A DNA stretch of 64,000 nt from Aliterella atlantica CENA595. Lineage in GTDB: Bacteria > Cyanobacteriota > Cyanobacteriia > Cyanobacteriales > Chroococcidiopsidaceae. Location: assembly GCF_000952155.1 (NCBI RefSeq), contig NZ_JYON01000018.1, positions 40,779 through 104,778 of the forward strand, read 5' to 3'. Position numbers and translations under genes: made by a program. Positions 36,164 through 45,158 of the stretch are shown one piece after another (position 1 is the first letter of the stretch; every line of letters begins with the position of its first letter). The notes beneath the pieces were generated by a model. The model was not told the DNA's origin, did not search any database, and worked only from the letters and a program-made list of their open reading frames with translations.

Positions 36164-36499
36164 TCAAGCTACACCGTATTGCGTGTACTGACGTTTGTAG
36201 GGAACTTGTAAACCCAACACAATATCTTCTCTAGTCACACCCATTTCTACTAACTCTTCTGCAATCTGAATATCTGTCATGTTCCGTTGAATCCAAATCT
36301 TCTCATCCTTGATATCCAAGTGCATCACACAGTTATAAATGCGATCGCACTCAATCCAACCAATATCTAAAATCTGATAATGGTCTCGAATAGGATCGAA
36401 AATTAATTGAACTTCAACCCCCTCTACAAAAGGCTCATAGCTTCCATATTGTATCAACAGCTTTTGAATGTACTGACGATACTTTTCTAGTTTTGCCAT
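36164..36499 (-). CDS. xisI: XisI family protein (fdxN element excision controlling factor)
   Basis: 111 residues, full length. Signature parts are YRQYIQKLLIQYGSYEP, FDPIRDHYQILDIGW and IWIQRNMTDIQIAEELVEMGV. XisI and XisH were named for control of fdxN element excision in heterocysts but are widespread, often in toxin-rich regions. The usual partner xisH is missing from the neighbourhood: upstream is a ParE-type toxin. It is therefore an orphan copy. Confidence 0.92.
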   Translation of the reverse strand: MAKLEKYRQYIQKLLIQYGSYEPFVEGVEVQLIFDPIRDHYQILDIGWIECDRIYNCVMHLDIKDEKIWIQRNMTDIQIAEELVEMGVTREDIVLGLQVPYKRQYTQYGVA

Positions 36500-36543
36500 T
36501 TTACAATAGACTATAAGCTTTCCTGGCTCCTATTATTTAGCTG

Positions 36544-36819
36544 TCATAACACTTGAGAACCATGCACGATCGCTAAAATGTCAACCTCACCTTCTTCAAT
36601 CCGATAAATAATCCTGTATGGTCGTTCAATTATTTCACGAATATTCTCTTCACGAAATTCTGGAACTATCCGCCCTGAGTTGGGAAACTCTGCAATTTGC
36701 TCTGAGCGTCGAGTAATTCTATCTACAACTTGATGTGCGTAAACTACCGAATTTTGGGCTATGTAACCGTAAATGGCTTGCAATTGGTTGATTGCAGTTT
36801 CCGTCCACACCACTTTCAT
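36544..36819 (-). CDS. ParE/RelE-family toxin
   Basis: 91 residues with typical features: WTETAINQLQAIYGYIAQNS at the start, FPNSGR, and REIIERPYRIIYRIEEGEVDILAIVHGSQ at the end. RelE/ParE proteins poison gyrase or cleave mRNA; sequence alone cannot decide which. Its start overlaps the antitoxin stop by 4 bases (ATGA). Confidence 0.92.
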   Translation of the reverse strand: MKVVWTETAINQLQAIYGYIAQNSVVYAHQVVDRITRRSEQIAEFPNSGRIVPEFREENIREIIERPYRIIYRIEEGEVDILAIVHGSQVL

Positions 36820-37004
36820 GGCTGAAGTCCAAACCTAGCGCGAACCTGACTTACATCAAGTTTCCGTCCAGCCTCACTATCTTTTAATCCTGCTTCAATA
36901 GCTTGTCTAACATAAATTTTATACATTAAATCGTCCCAGGTGGCATTTTCATCAAGCTCCTCAACGAGTCGCTGCGCCTCTTGTTTAATTGATGCTGCGT
37001 TCAT
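36816..37004 (-). CDS. antitoxin of the ParE-type pair
   Basis: 62 residues from ATG 37004. The frame extends to 37058, but a perfect AGGAGG lies 6 bases before this ATG and decides the start. It is a small acidic helical protein (EAQRLVEELDENATWDDLMYKIYVRQAIEAGL), like the short antitoxins that precede ParE in cyanobacteria. The 4-base overlap with the toxin indicates coupled translation. Confidence 0.87.
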   Translation of the reverse strand: MNAASIKQEAQRLVEELDENATWDDLMYKIYVRQAIEAGLKDSEAGRKLDVSQVRARFGLQP

Positions 37005-37125
37005 TTTTAGCCTCCTATGTAGGAAAAGTGCGATCGCCTGCAATATTTGTTTCGGCATGAAACAGTTTCTCTTGCTTCTATGCTACTTCTAGAATCCGAG
37101 CCATAGATTGAATCAATGCTGAAGA

Positions 37126-37156
37126 TGTAGAGACGTAGCACTGCTACGTCTCTACA
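37126..37156. repeat. 31-bp perfect palindrome after the malic enzyme gene
   Basis: Fifteen-base arms TGTAGAGACGTAGCA and TGCTACGTCTCTACA around a single C, 4 bases beyond the malic enzyme stop. An identical copy lies at 53236 and a shorter one at 42436. It could form a strong hairpin in RNA from either strand. Confidence 0.9.
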
Positions 37157-37160
37157 TATA

Positions 37161-38552
37161 TCAATTACCTGCAATTCCTTCTTGTCTGGCTGCTCTTTGG
37201 ACTGCACCTGCAACTGCAACTGATACTCGCTCGTCAAATACTGAAGGAACGATATGTTGGCGGTTGAGGTCAGAGGGTTTAACTAAAGAGGCGATCGCAT
37301 AAGCTGCCTCTAGATACATTGTTGTCGTAATTGTCTTAGCGCGACAATCTAAAGCGCCGCGAAATACGCCAGGAAAGGCTAACACGTTATTAATTTGATT
37401 GGGGTAGTCGCTTCTACCTGTTGCCATTACCGCCACATCGTTAGTAACTAATTCTGGTTGAATCTCAGGAATTGGGTTTGCCATTGCAAATACAATCGGA
37501 TCTTTAGCCATCGAGCGCACCATTTCCGGCGTAACTACACCAGGAGCGCTGACACCAATAAATACATCCGAACCAGACATCGCCGCAGCTAAACCGCCCA
37601 TTTTGTCGATCGCAAATTCTAGCTTTTCCGGTGTCATATCTGGGCGCTGAGTCGATAAAATCCCTTTGGAATCGCACATCCAAATAGTTTCCGCTCCGGC
37701 TTTTTTGAGCAAACGAGCGATCGCAACTCCGGCTGCACCTGCACCATTAATGACGATTTTAATTTCGGCTATAGACTTATTAACCAATTTCAGCGCATTT
37801 ACTAACGCTGCTAAAGTCACAATTGCCGTACCATGTTGATCGTCATGGAAAATCGGGATGTCTAATTGCTCTCTAAGCAACTTTTCAATTTCAAAGCAAC
37901 GTGGCGCAGCAATATCTTCCAAATTTACACCGCCAAATACTGGAGCAATACGTTTTACCGTCTCCACAATTTCTTGCGTATCCTGGGTTGCAAGGCAAAT
38001 GGGAAAAGCGTCAATTCCCGCAAATTCCTTAAATAACATCGCTTTACCTTCCATCACAGGTAAAGCCGCCTCTGGACCGAGATTGCCTAATCCTAATACT
38101 GCGCTACCATCAGTAACGATCGCCACAGTGTTTTGCTTGATCGTTAAATTATAAGTTTGTTCCGGATCTTGAGCGATCGCCGTACAAATTCTGCCAACTC
38201 CTGGCGTGTAAGCCATTGCTAAATCAGAGACACTTTTAATCGCAATGCGACTATTAATGCTAATTTTGCCGCCGCGATGCAAATTAAACGTGCGATCGTA
38301 CACTTCCATCACTTTAATTTCTGGCAAAGCCTTAACAGCTTCCACAATCGTCTCAGCGTGTTCGGTACTAGCAGCATCGACAGTAATATCTCGAATCGAA
38401 AAATCGCGGGTTTGCTCGATAAGGTCAATTTGACCGAGATTACCACCAGAAGATGCGATCGCACCTGTAACGCTAGCCAACATTCCCACCCGATTAGGAA
38501 TTTCCAAGCGTAAAGTCAAACTAAAGCTAGAATTAGGAGTCAAACTTACCAT
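37161..38552 (-). CDS. NAD(P)-dependent malic enzyme with N-terminal ACT domain
   Basis: 463 residues from ATG 38552 (the frame is open to 38588). An ACT domain occupies about 1-85 (RLEIPNRVGMLASVTGAI). The malic enzyme N-domain has AYTPGVGRIC and VTDGSAVLGLGNLGPEA, then IFHDDQHGTAIV, and the NAD-binding fold has INGAGAAGVAIA. It decarboxylates malate to pyruvate. The ACT domain suggests allosteric control by an amino acid or other small ligand. It is transcribed alone, with the palindromic repeat immediately after its stop. Confidence 0.94.
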   Translation of the reverse strand: MVSLTPNSSFSLTLRLEIPNRVGMLASVTGAIASSGGNLGQIDLIEQTRDFSIRDITVDAASTEHAETIVEAVKALPEIKVMEVYDRTFNLHRGGKISINSRIAIKSVSDLAMAYTPGVGRICTAIAQDPEQTYNLTIKQNTVAIVTDGSAVLGLGNLGPEAALPVMEGKAMLFKEFAGIDAFPICLATQDTQEIVETVKRIAPVFGGVNLEDIAAPRCFEIEKLLREQLDIPIFHDDQHGTAIVTLAALVNALKLVNKSIAEIKIVINGAGAAGVAIARLLKKAGAETIWMCDSKGILSTQRPDMTPEKLEFAIDKMGGLAAAMSGSDVFIGVSAPGVVTPEMVRSMAKDPIVFAMANPIPEIQPELVTNDVAVMATGRSDYPNQINNVLAFPGVFRGALDCRAKTITTTMYLEAAYAIASLVKPSDLNRQHIVPSVFDERVSVAVAGAVQRAARQEGIAGN

Positions 38553-38705
38553 GCCCAGTACCGCGACTTTTCCTTGTAAATAAAGCAATTGATTGTATCA
38601 ATACATTACAATGTGGCACAAATTCCTGCCGGAAAATGACAGAAATTTGACCAAAAGATCCCCCTTCCGCCGCAAGGCGGCAATCCGTAATCCATAATTG
38701 AAGTT

Positions 38706-38741
38706 TGTAATTACGAATTACGAATTACGAATTACGAATTA
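38706..38741 (-). repeat. TAATTCG heptamer array overlapping the carA stop codon
   Basis: On the minus strand the carA stop TAA (38741-38739) is the start of four TAATTCG units, followed by a degenerate TAATTAC. Same phase relative to the stop codon as at the rppA-like gene. Confidence 0.87.
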
Positions 38742-39893
38742 TTTTGTCTTCCCCTGTTGCATAGCTCGAACAAATTGCTCGAATAAGTAGTCAGCATCAT
38801 GAGGACCAGGGCTGGCTTCTGGGTGATACTGGACTGAGAACATGGGCAAAGTTTTGTGCTTTAATCCGGCAACTGTGCGATCGTTTAAGTTGAGATGAGT
38901 AATTTCTACATCTGCACTCGGCAACGAATCGGGGTCGATCGCGAAACTGTGGTTTTGGCTGGTAATTTCTACTTTTTGCTCTAAACCCGCAGGCTGATTT
39001 AAGCCGCGATGACCGAATTTGAGCTTGTAGGTTTGAGCGCCTAATGACAAACCTAATATTTGATGACCCATGCAAATCCCAAATACTGGCTTTTGACTGC
39101 TTAATAATGCTTTGGTTGTCTCAATTCCTTCGGTGTTTGCTGCTGGATCTCCAGGACCATTTGAAAGAAATATCCCATCAGGTTCGTATTTAAGAATTTC
39201 CTCTGCTGACGTGTTTGCTGGAACTACAATTACTCGACAACCATAACTTGCTAGTCGGCGTAAGATATTGCGTTTGACACCAAAATCGATCGCTACTACA
39301 GTAAGTTGCTTTTCCGCACCATCTATTGCTGCTGGTTTAAATTCCCATACTGATGTAGTTGGATCTGACCATTCATATACTGCTTGTGTCGTAACTTCGC
39401 GCACCAAGTTTAAGCCCATCATACTAGGCGCTGCCTGCACTTGTTCTAGCAATTCTGCTGGATCGAGTATTTCTGTAGAAATACCGCCATTCATGGCTCC
39501 GACAACGCGAATTTTGCGCGTTAAAGCGCGGGTATCGATACCGTAAATTCCAGGAATATTGTGTTCTTTAAGGTAGTCGGGCAAGCTAGTTGTCGATCGC
39601 CAATTGCTCGGACGATCGCATATATTCCGCGCGATCGCTCCTCTCACTTGCGGACTGTTTGATTCTTCATCGTCAGGATTGACACCTGTGTTGCCCAGTT
39701 CTGGATATGTAAAAACTATCATCTGACCGCGATAGCTAGGATCGGTCAATACTTCTTGATAGCCTGTCATTCCTGTATTAAAAACCACTTCGCCGATGGC
39801 TGTGCCTTTAGCACCAAAAGACCAACCGCGATAAGTAGTGCCATCAGCAAGGACGAGGATTGCAGGTTTAGCGTCAGAAAACGGTGTAGGCAT
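38739..39893 (-). CDS. carA: carbamoyl-phosphate synthase small (glutaminase) subunit
   Basis: 384 residues. The N-terminal CarA domain has [19 protein letters not shown], and the class I glutamine amidotransferase domain has the nucleophile Cys in GICMGHQ, with [11 protein letters not shown] supplying the His and Glu. It releases ammonia from glutamine for CarB in arginine and pyrimidine synthesis. CarB is not in the window, as is common in cyanobacteria where the two genes are unlinked. It is divergent from the antiporter gene, 201 bp away. Confidence 0.97.
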   Translation of the reverse strand: MPTPFSDAKPAILVLADGTTYRGWSFGAKGTAIGEVVFNTGMTGYQEVLTDPSYRGQMIVFTYPELGNTGVNPDDEESNSPQVRGAIARNICDRPSNWRSTTSLPDYLKEHNIPGIYGIDTRALTRKIRVVGAMNGGISTEILDPAELLEQVQAAPSMMGLNLVREVTTQAVYEWSDPTTSVWEFKPAAIDGAEKQLTVVAIDFGVKRNILRRLASYGCRVIVVPANTSAEEILKYEPDGIFLSNGPGDPAANTEGIETTKALLSSQKPVFGICMGHQILGLSLGAQTYKLKFGHRGLNQPAGLEQKVEITSQNHSFAIDPDSLPSADVEITHLNLNDRTVAGLKHKTLPMFSVQYHPEASPGPHDADYLFEQFVRAMQQGKTK

Positions 39894-40094
39894 TTTAGTA
39901 TGTAGGCATCGTAGGCTCGATGGTAATTATGCCATGTGTTAATAAATATTCCTGTAGTCAGGCGTGCATTTTTGGGACAAGGGGGATTCAATTTTTGTTC
40001 TCTAGGTTGTCTTCTTGCTTTGCAGCTTGAAATCTTTGGTAAAAAAGCTTTACAGTAAAAATTAATATACCTTAATAGTTTTTTTAATAAATTT

Positions 40095-42425
40095 GTGCAA
40101 GAAGATTTTAGGCTAATTGTCGATCTAGTGTCAGTATTAGCTGCTGCTGCCGCAGGTGGATTGCTGGCGGCACTATGTCGCCAACCTGTTTTGTTAGGTT
40201 ATCTAGTTGGTGGCATGGTTGTAGGACCAGCAGGCTTAGGATTAATTAAAGAATTGATCCAAGTCGAGACGCTAGCCCAATTTGGCGTTGCTTTTTTACT
40301 ATTTGCTCTAGGAGTCGAATTTTCTCTAGCCGAACTAAAGAAAGTTCAGTTAATTAGTCTGGGTGGTGGCGGACTGCAAATTGCCTTGACTATTTTGGGA
40401 ACTGCTTTGGTATCTGTAGGTTTTGGCTGGGTAAGTTCTCCACCGCAAGGCGTATTTTTAGGGGCAATTTTATCTTTATCATCTACAGCAGTTGTGCTGA
40501 AATGCTTGATGGAACGCGGCGAGACAGAAACGCCTCACGGTCAAGTTATGCTGGGCATTTTGGTCGTGCAAGATTTGGCTTTGGGGCTAATGCTTGCCGT
40601 TTTGCCAGCTTTGGAACAACCCGCCGAAACAATTGGCGTAGCTGTAATTACAGCACTAATTAGAATTGGTTTATTTGCTGCTGGCGCAGTAGCGGCGGGG
40701 ATTTGGCTGATTCCACCATTGTTAAGGTTGCTAGCTCGCACTGAAAGCAAAGAGTTATTTTTATTAGGGGTAATAGCGCTGTGTTTGGGTATTGCATTGC
40801 TTACCGAACATTTGGGGCTATCAATTGAGATGGGGGCTTTTGTCGCCGGATTGATGATTTCGGAAGTAGAGTATGCAGATCAGACTTTAACTTATGTAGA
40901 GCCGCTTAGGGATATTTTTGCGACTTTATTTTTTGCCTCAATTGGGATGTTAATCGATCCTTTCTTTTTGTGGCAAAACTTAGAGTTGATTCTGCAACTG
41001 GTATTGCTAGTATTTGTGGGCAAGTTTGCGATCGTTACGCCTTTAGTGAAAATCTTTCGCTATCCCTGGAAAACAGCTTTAATTGCTGGTTTGGGACTTG
41101 CTCAAATTGGAGAATTTTCCTTTGTCTTAGCTAGCGAAGGGCAAGCTATGGGGCTAGTTTCTCGCCGCGTGTATTTATTAATTTTGGGTACAACGGCGGT
41201 AACTTTGGTACTGACTCCGTTTGTGATGCGGCTAGTACCTAAATTATTAGAATTATCTTGGGTAAGAGCGATATTAGAAGATCGAGATGTAGCGATCGCT
41301 GTTGCGGAAAAACTACCCCAGGAAAATCATATTGTCATTTGCGGTTACGGCAGAGTAGGGCGCAATTTAGTTAGGTTAGTTCAAGAACACGGCTATCCTT
41401 TGGTAGTGATCGAACAATCAGAAAGCCGCATTCAGCAATTAAGAGAGGCGGGAGTAGCTTATGTATATGGCAATGCTGCTAGCTTGCACGTCTTAGAAAC
41501 TGCTGGCGTAGATCGGGCGCAATCGTTAGCGATTACCTTGCCCGATCCGATGAGTACCCGCCTATGCTTGAAACGCGCTTTAGAATTGTCTCCAGAGTTA
41601 GATTTGGTAGTCAGAGCAGATCGCGATAAAGATATAGAAATTCTCTATCAATTAGGAGCACGGGAAGTCGTACAACCAGAATTTGAGGCAAGTTTGGAAC
41701 TAGCAACGCATTTACTTATAGGTATGGGTTTATCGCCTAATAATATGCAGAAAGAAATGCAAGAAATTCGCGATCGCCATTATCTCGATTTGCGCCCTGA
41801 GCGATCGCCTGACGATGTTACGCGTGAGTTGCAGCTAGCTACTCAAGATATGAATAGTCGTTGGTATGCAATGCCTGTAGAGTCTCCATTAATAGGTATG
41901 ACGCTAGAAGAAGCAGATATGCGCTATTTGACAGGAGTAAGTTTGATGGCAATCCGCCGTGCTGATGGCACAGAAGTTGATTATCCCGATGCCCAAACGA
42001 TTTTAGCAAAAGGCGATCGCTTATTAATTGTCGGCGAAGCTGAAGAGATGGCAGCTTTTGACGAATTAGCCAAGGGTGATACAACAATACCCGCAGATAA
42101 TAATCCTTGTCATTGGCTAATTGTATCTGATGATAGTCCAGCGATCGATCGCTCTCTTGCCGAACTTGATATTCGCCGCCTTTACTCGGTGCAAATTCAA
42201 GCAATTAGGCGCGATGGTAAATTTATGCGCTTTCCTGATGGGAGTATGCAATTGCAACCAGGCGATCGCTTATTATTGTGCGGTAGTTCTTCAGCTTTAA
42301 ATCAACTGCAACCATTAATTAGTCCAGGAAATACCTGTAAATTTATCCCCGCAGTGTCAATCATCAAAGCTATTGAATCAGAGGTATTAAAAGAATATGT
42401 ACCAATAGATAGTTTGCGAGAATAG
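40095..42425 (+). CDS. CPA2 monovalent cation:proton antiporter with RCK and TrkA-C domains
   Basis: 776 residues from a GTG start. About 12 membrane segments fill residues 1-390 (Na/H exchanger fold, with LGVEFSLAELKK). A Rossmann RCK/TrkA-N domain begins near 410 (NHIVICGYGRVGRNL), and two TrkA-C domains lie at about 605-690 and 700-765. These proteins exchange K+ or Na+ for protons and are gated by nucleotide binding to the RCK domain. The architecture is KefB/KefC-like with an extra C-terminal domain. A palindromic repeat lies 10 bases after the stop. Confidence 0.93.
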   Translation: MQEDFRLIVDLVSVLAAAAAGGLLAALCRQPVLLGYLVGGMVVGPAGLGLIKELIQVETLAQFGVAFLLFALGVEFSLAELKKVQLISLGGGGLQIALTILGTALVSVGFGWVSSPPQGVFLGAILSLSSTAVVLKCLMERGETETPHGQVMLGILVVQDLALGLMLAVLPALEQPAETIGVAVITALIRIGLFAAGAVAAGIWLIPPLLRLLARTESKELFLLGVIALCLGIALLTEHLGLSIEMGAFVAGLMISEVEYADQTLTYVEPLRDIFATLFFASIGMLIDPFFLWQNLELILQLVLLVFVGKFAIVTPLVKIFRYPWKTALIAGLGLAQIGEFSFVLASEGQAMGLVSRRVYLLILGTTAVTLVLTPFVMRLVPKLLELSWVRAILEDRDVAIAVAEKLPQENHIVICGYGRVGRNLVRLVQEHGYPLVVIEQSESRIQQLREAGVAYVYGNAASLHVLETAGVDRAQSLAITLPDPMSTRLCLKRALELSPELDLVVRADRDKDIEILYQLGAREVVQPEFEASLELATHLLIGMGLSPNNMQKEMQEIRDRHYLDLRPERSPDDVTRELQLATQDMNSRWYAMPVESPLIGMTLEEADMRYLTGVSLMAIRRADGTEVDYPDAQTILAKGDRLLIVGEAEEMAAFDELAKGDTTIPADNNPCHWLIVSDDSPAIDRSLAELDIRRLYSVQIQAIRRDGKFMRFPDGSMQLQPGDRLLLCGSSSALNQLQPLISPGNTCKFIPAVSIIKAIESEVLKEYVPIDSLRE

Positions 42426-42435
42426 TAGCAATTTA

Positions 42436-42458
42436 GAGACGTAGCAGCGCTACGTCTC
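42436..42458. repeat. GAGACGTAGC palindrome (short copy) after the antiporter gene
   Basis: Ten-base arms GAGACGTAGC and GCTACGTCTC around AGC, 10 bases after the antiporter stop and about 20 bases after the convergent GNAT stop. It is a shorter relative of the palindromes at 37126 and 53236. Confidence 0.85.
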
Positions 42459-42478
42459 GTCCTCAGTTAACCGCATAG

Positions 42479-42958
42479 CTAAAGATTTTTGAAGTATCTA
42501 GCGACTGGAAACAGCTTGAAACCTACCTTTTCATAAGTATAACGTGCTGGTGCATGACCCAGATCGCCTCCAGTTTCAACCATAGCAATTGACATTCCCA
42601 CATCTTTCATCCAATCGCAAGTGAATTTTATCAGAGCGCTGCCAATACCGCGACCTTGAAAGTCTGGATCGACAGCAACCATATAAATTTCACCCATGCT
42701 GTCTTCTGGGTGTAATTTCACGGCGACAAAGCCTATAGGAGAACCTGCATCGATAGCAACCCATACATTTGTGTCTTCTGCATTACAGACATCCTCCACA
42801 GCTTTTTGCTGGCTAACACGCCAACCATCAGGATAGAATGCTTGGTACACGTCAGCATCCAGCGCGTTCTCAAGTGAATCAAACACAGGAGTCCACGCCC
42901 GCAGCGAAAGACGAATGACTGCATCAAGTTGATGAGTGTCGTAAGGTTCAATCTGCAT
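42479..42958 (-). CDS. GNAT family N-acetyltransferase
   Basis: 159 residues. The acetyl-CoA binding motif is visible as VDPDFQGRGIGSALI, preceded by a beta strand (GEIYMVAV) and followed by the C-terminal YEKVGFK turn. It transfers an acetyl group to an amine; the substrate is unknown. It is divergent from the HigA-like gene with 51 bp between start codons. Confidence 0.92.
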   Translation of the reverse strand: MQIEPYDTHQLDAVIRLSLRAWTPVFDSLENALDADVYQAFYPDGWRVSQQKAVEDVCNAEDTNVWVAIDAGSPIGFVAVKLHPEDSMGEIYMVAVDPDFQGRGIGSALIKFTCDWMKDVGMSIAMVETGGDLGHAPARYTYEKVGFKLFPVARYFKNL

Positions 42959-43009
42959 TTACATCAAATATATTTTGAAACGCTGAATACGATCGGGGTA
43001 ACTGAAAAA

Positions 43010-43408
43010 ATGACCCATACTATTAATGGAAATGCCTACGCATCACTGCTAGCAGAATTTCAACCCAAGGTAATAGTAACAGAAGAAGAAAATGAAAGGG
43101 TGCTAGAAGCTGTTGAAAAATTGCTAGGTTGCAAAGACAGAACACCAGAACAAAATGCTTTACTGGATTTATTAGTGTTCTTGATTGAAAAGTTTGAACA
43201 AGAACACTATCAGCTTCACGGTGCAACTCCTCAGTCTATTTTGCAACACTTAATGGAGGCGCGAGGTATCAAGCAGAAGGATTTAGTTAGGGTGATTGGT
43301 TCTAGGGAAGTTGTTTCTGAGGTCGTTAATAGTAAGCGTAGCATCAGTAAGGCACAAGCTAAAGCTCTCGCAGACTTCTTTAGCGTATCGCCAGAGTTAT
43401 TTATTTAA
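43010..43408 (+). CDS. HigA-like helix-turn-helix antitoxin, no toxin partner
   Basis: 132 residues from ATG 43010; the frame extends to 42929, but the chosen start matches the family. The C-terminal third is an XRE-type HTH (ARGIKQKDLVRVIGSREVVSEVVNSKR). The N-terminal part (AEFQPKVIVTEEENERVLEAVEKLL) is typical of cyanobacterial HigA antitoxins. A HigB toxin gene usually sits directly upstream, but here the upstream gene is a GNAT on the opposite strand. It may be an orphan regulator or a relic. Confidence 0.85.
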   Translation: MTHTINGNAYASLLAEFQPKVIVTEEENERVLEAVEKLLGCKDRTPEQNALLDLLVFLIEKFEQEHYQLHGATPQSILQHLMEARGIKQKDLVRVIGSREVVSEVVNSKRSISKAQAKALADFFSVSPELFI

Positions 43409-43475
43409 CTAACGACCGACATCCTGAAAAAATTTCAGTAAGTTAGACTATTGGTTGTAAACTTTGAGTCTAGCT

Positions 43476-43688
43476 ATGTCTCCAATTACTGTTACAGGTA
43501 AGGTTTTAGGACGTTCTAAACCCCTGTTTACCAATTGGCGCGTACCAATACCACCAAGTATAGGTGCAGGTGGAGATCGCCTAATTGAGACACAACTGGG
43601 CTTATGCCTAACCAATATCTATAGGCAAGTTTTAAACCTTAACGAGCGATCGCCAAATTATGCGGACCACGCACAACCTCTAGATTGA
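43476..43688 (+). pseudogene. truncated second copy of the 144-residue gene at 47935
   Basis: The first 36 codons nearly match the gene at 47935 (SPITVTGKVLGRSKPLFTN against STITVTGKVLGRSKPLFTN), and similarity continues upstream through the GAGTCTAGCT leader. After the GAGG region at about 43575 the similarity ends. The frame then runs through unrelated sequence and overlaps the end of the beta-propeller gene by 50 bases. The 100-residue C-terminal part is missing, so it is a remnant. Confidence 0.8.
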
Positions 43689-45012
43689 AACGAGTACGTT
43701 CTAATTTGGGTTCAGGTTGTTGCACGACATTCCAAAACTCAACTTTGCCCGTTTTAGGACTAGAAATTCGCTCGTTGTAAATTACGACTGCTAATGATTT
43801 GCCATCCGCATCAAAGATAGCATCTTCAGGCAGCAAGCCTTCAAATCCGTATTCGGCGATCGCGCTAAGTTGTCCCGATTGTGGCTCGATCTGAACCAGC
43901 GATAGGGAATTGCGATCGCGTCCTCGCCACGCGGGTAGCCAGTTTGGGAGATAAGTTCGGCGCATATTTACTGTAGCCGCAAGCGTTCCATCTGGGCTAA
44001 TTGCCAATCCTTCAGGACTAAGACCTACTTTTAGTCGAGATACTACCTGCGGCTGACGAGTCTGCTCATCTAGTTGAATAGCAAGCAATTCACCCTGCGG
44101 ATTCATCAGAAAGTTTAGCTGTCTTTGTCCGTAGACGCGCCATTTGAGATCGGGTACGAGCAAGAATTTGCCGTCTGGGGTAAATTTGCCCATTGTGAAA
44201 TGATTTCCAACTCCAATAGGATTGCCATAGGGTTGGATCTCAATATCGCGCTTTCGCTGTACTTGATAAAAGGCGATGAACGCGCCTCCAGCGTCGCGAT
44301 CGTAGGCAGTCGTAAACGCTAGAAATTTGCCCGATGGATGCCAGGTTACTGCACTATTGGCACTACCAGGAAAATTAAGAGCAAAGTAAGTTGGCGCTGC
44401 TAATTTGCCGTCGGGTTGGATGGGTGCGATCGCCAGTTCTTTACCTTTTTCGGCGAGATTGATAGCGAGAAATTGACCGTCAGGGCTAAGGCTGATATGC
44501 GCTGGATTTTTACCTACTTTTAGTGTTTGCATTACCTTTGGTTGAGTGGGATTAGCGATGTCTACCACTGAAATAATTTTTCCCTCTGGCATTTGGTCGA
44601 TCGTGTTAAATTGCTCAATCGAATCTACTGGACGACTTCTAACTTCAGCAACATAGGCTTTACTGCCATTGGGTGAAACTGCCAGAATATGAGGAAAGGA
44701 CATCACGGAGTTCGAGACTCGAACTTTAGAAAGTTGCGGGTTTTGCACATTGAGAGGTAACGGCACAATCGACAGTGTATCTTCAATCCCAGCCACGCGA
44801 TCGAGCTTTGCATCTGCGTAAGCTGTCGCTACCATATCGGCATCTGAGGCAATTAGCAACGTGCGACCTGAAAATTGAGTTAAAGTTGCTTGGGCGGGTG
44901 CAATGGCAATAGGCTCAATCAATTGCAGCAACCCAAAACCAAGTATGGCAAACACAAATCCGCCAATCATCCCCAAAAATCGGCGCACACCTTTCGATTT
45001 CAACAATTTCAC
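43639..45012 (-). CDS. secreted YVTN-type beta-propeller protein
   Basis: 457 residues from GTG 45012, chosen because CAGGAG lies 9 bases before it and because a clean signal peptide follows (basic start, hydrophobic core, APAQA cleavage site). An ATG at 45075 would add 21 residues with no better signal. At least five propeller blades show the pattern FPHILAVSPNGSKAYVAE, PAHISLSPDGQFLAI, TMGKFTPDGKFLLVPD and GLAISPDGTLAAT. It resembles the 6-phosphogluconolactonase/YVTN fold but shows no catalytic motif. Probably periplasmic; the ligand is unknown. Confidence 0.82.
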   Translation of the reverse strand: MKLLKSKGVRRFLGMIGGFVFAILGFGLLQLIEPIAIAPAQATLTQFSGRTLLIASDADMVATAYADAKLDRVAGIEDTLSIVPLPLNVQNPQLSKVRVSNSVMSFPHILAVSPNGSKAYVAEVRSRPVDSIEQFNTIDQMPEGKIISVVDIANPTQPKVMQTLKVGKNPAHISLSPDGQFLAINLAEKGKELAIAPIQPDGKLAAPTYFALNFPGSANSAVTWHPSGKFLAFTTAYDRDAGGAFIAFYQVQRKRDIEIQPYGNPIGVGNHFTMGKFTPDGKFLLVPDLKWRVYGQRQLNFLMNPQGELLAIQLDEQTRQPQVVSRLKVGLSPEGLAISPDGTLAATVNMRRTYLPNWLPAWRGRDRNSLSLVQIEPQSGQLSAIAEYGFEGLLPEDAIFDADGKSLAVVIYNERISSPKTGKVEFWNVVQQPEPKLERTRFNLEVVRGPHNLAIAR

Positions 45013-45158
45013 TCGCTTTTTCTCCTGTAACGAAGATGGACGATTCGGATACCGAATGGCTGAGAAAGCGAACAAGTAATCCTAATTCCCTAAATATCCG
45101 CTACAGATTAATTAACCCAAAGGTTTAGGAGTTCTAGTTTGCTGTAATTACGTACGCC

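Noticed and set aside
42929..43009. Longer HigA-like protein starting at 42929
   Set aside because: The extra 27 residues overlap the start of the divergent GNAT gene and do not fit the family; ATG 43010 is better.
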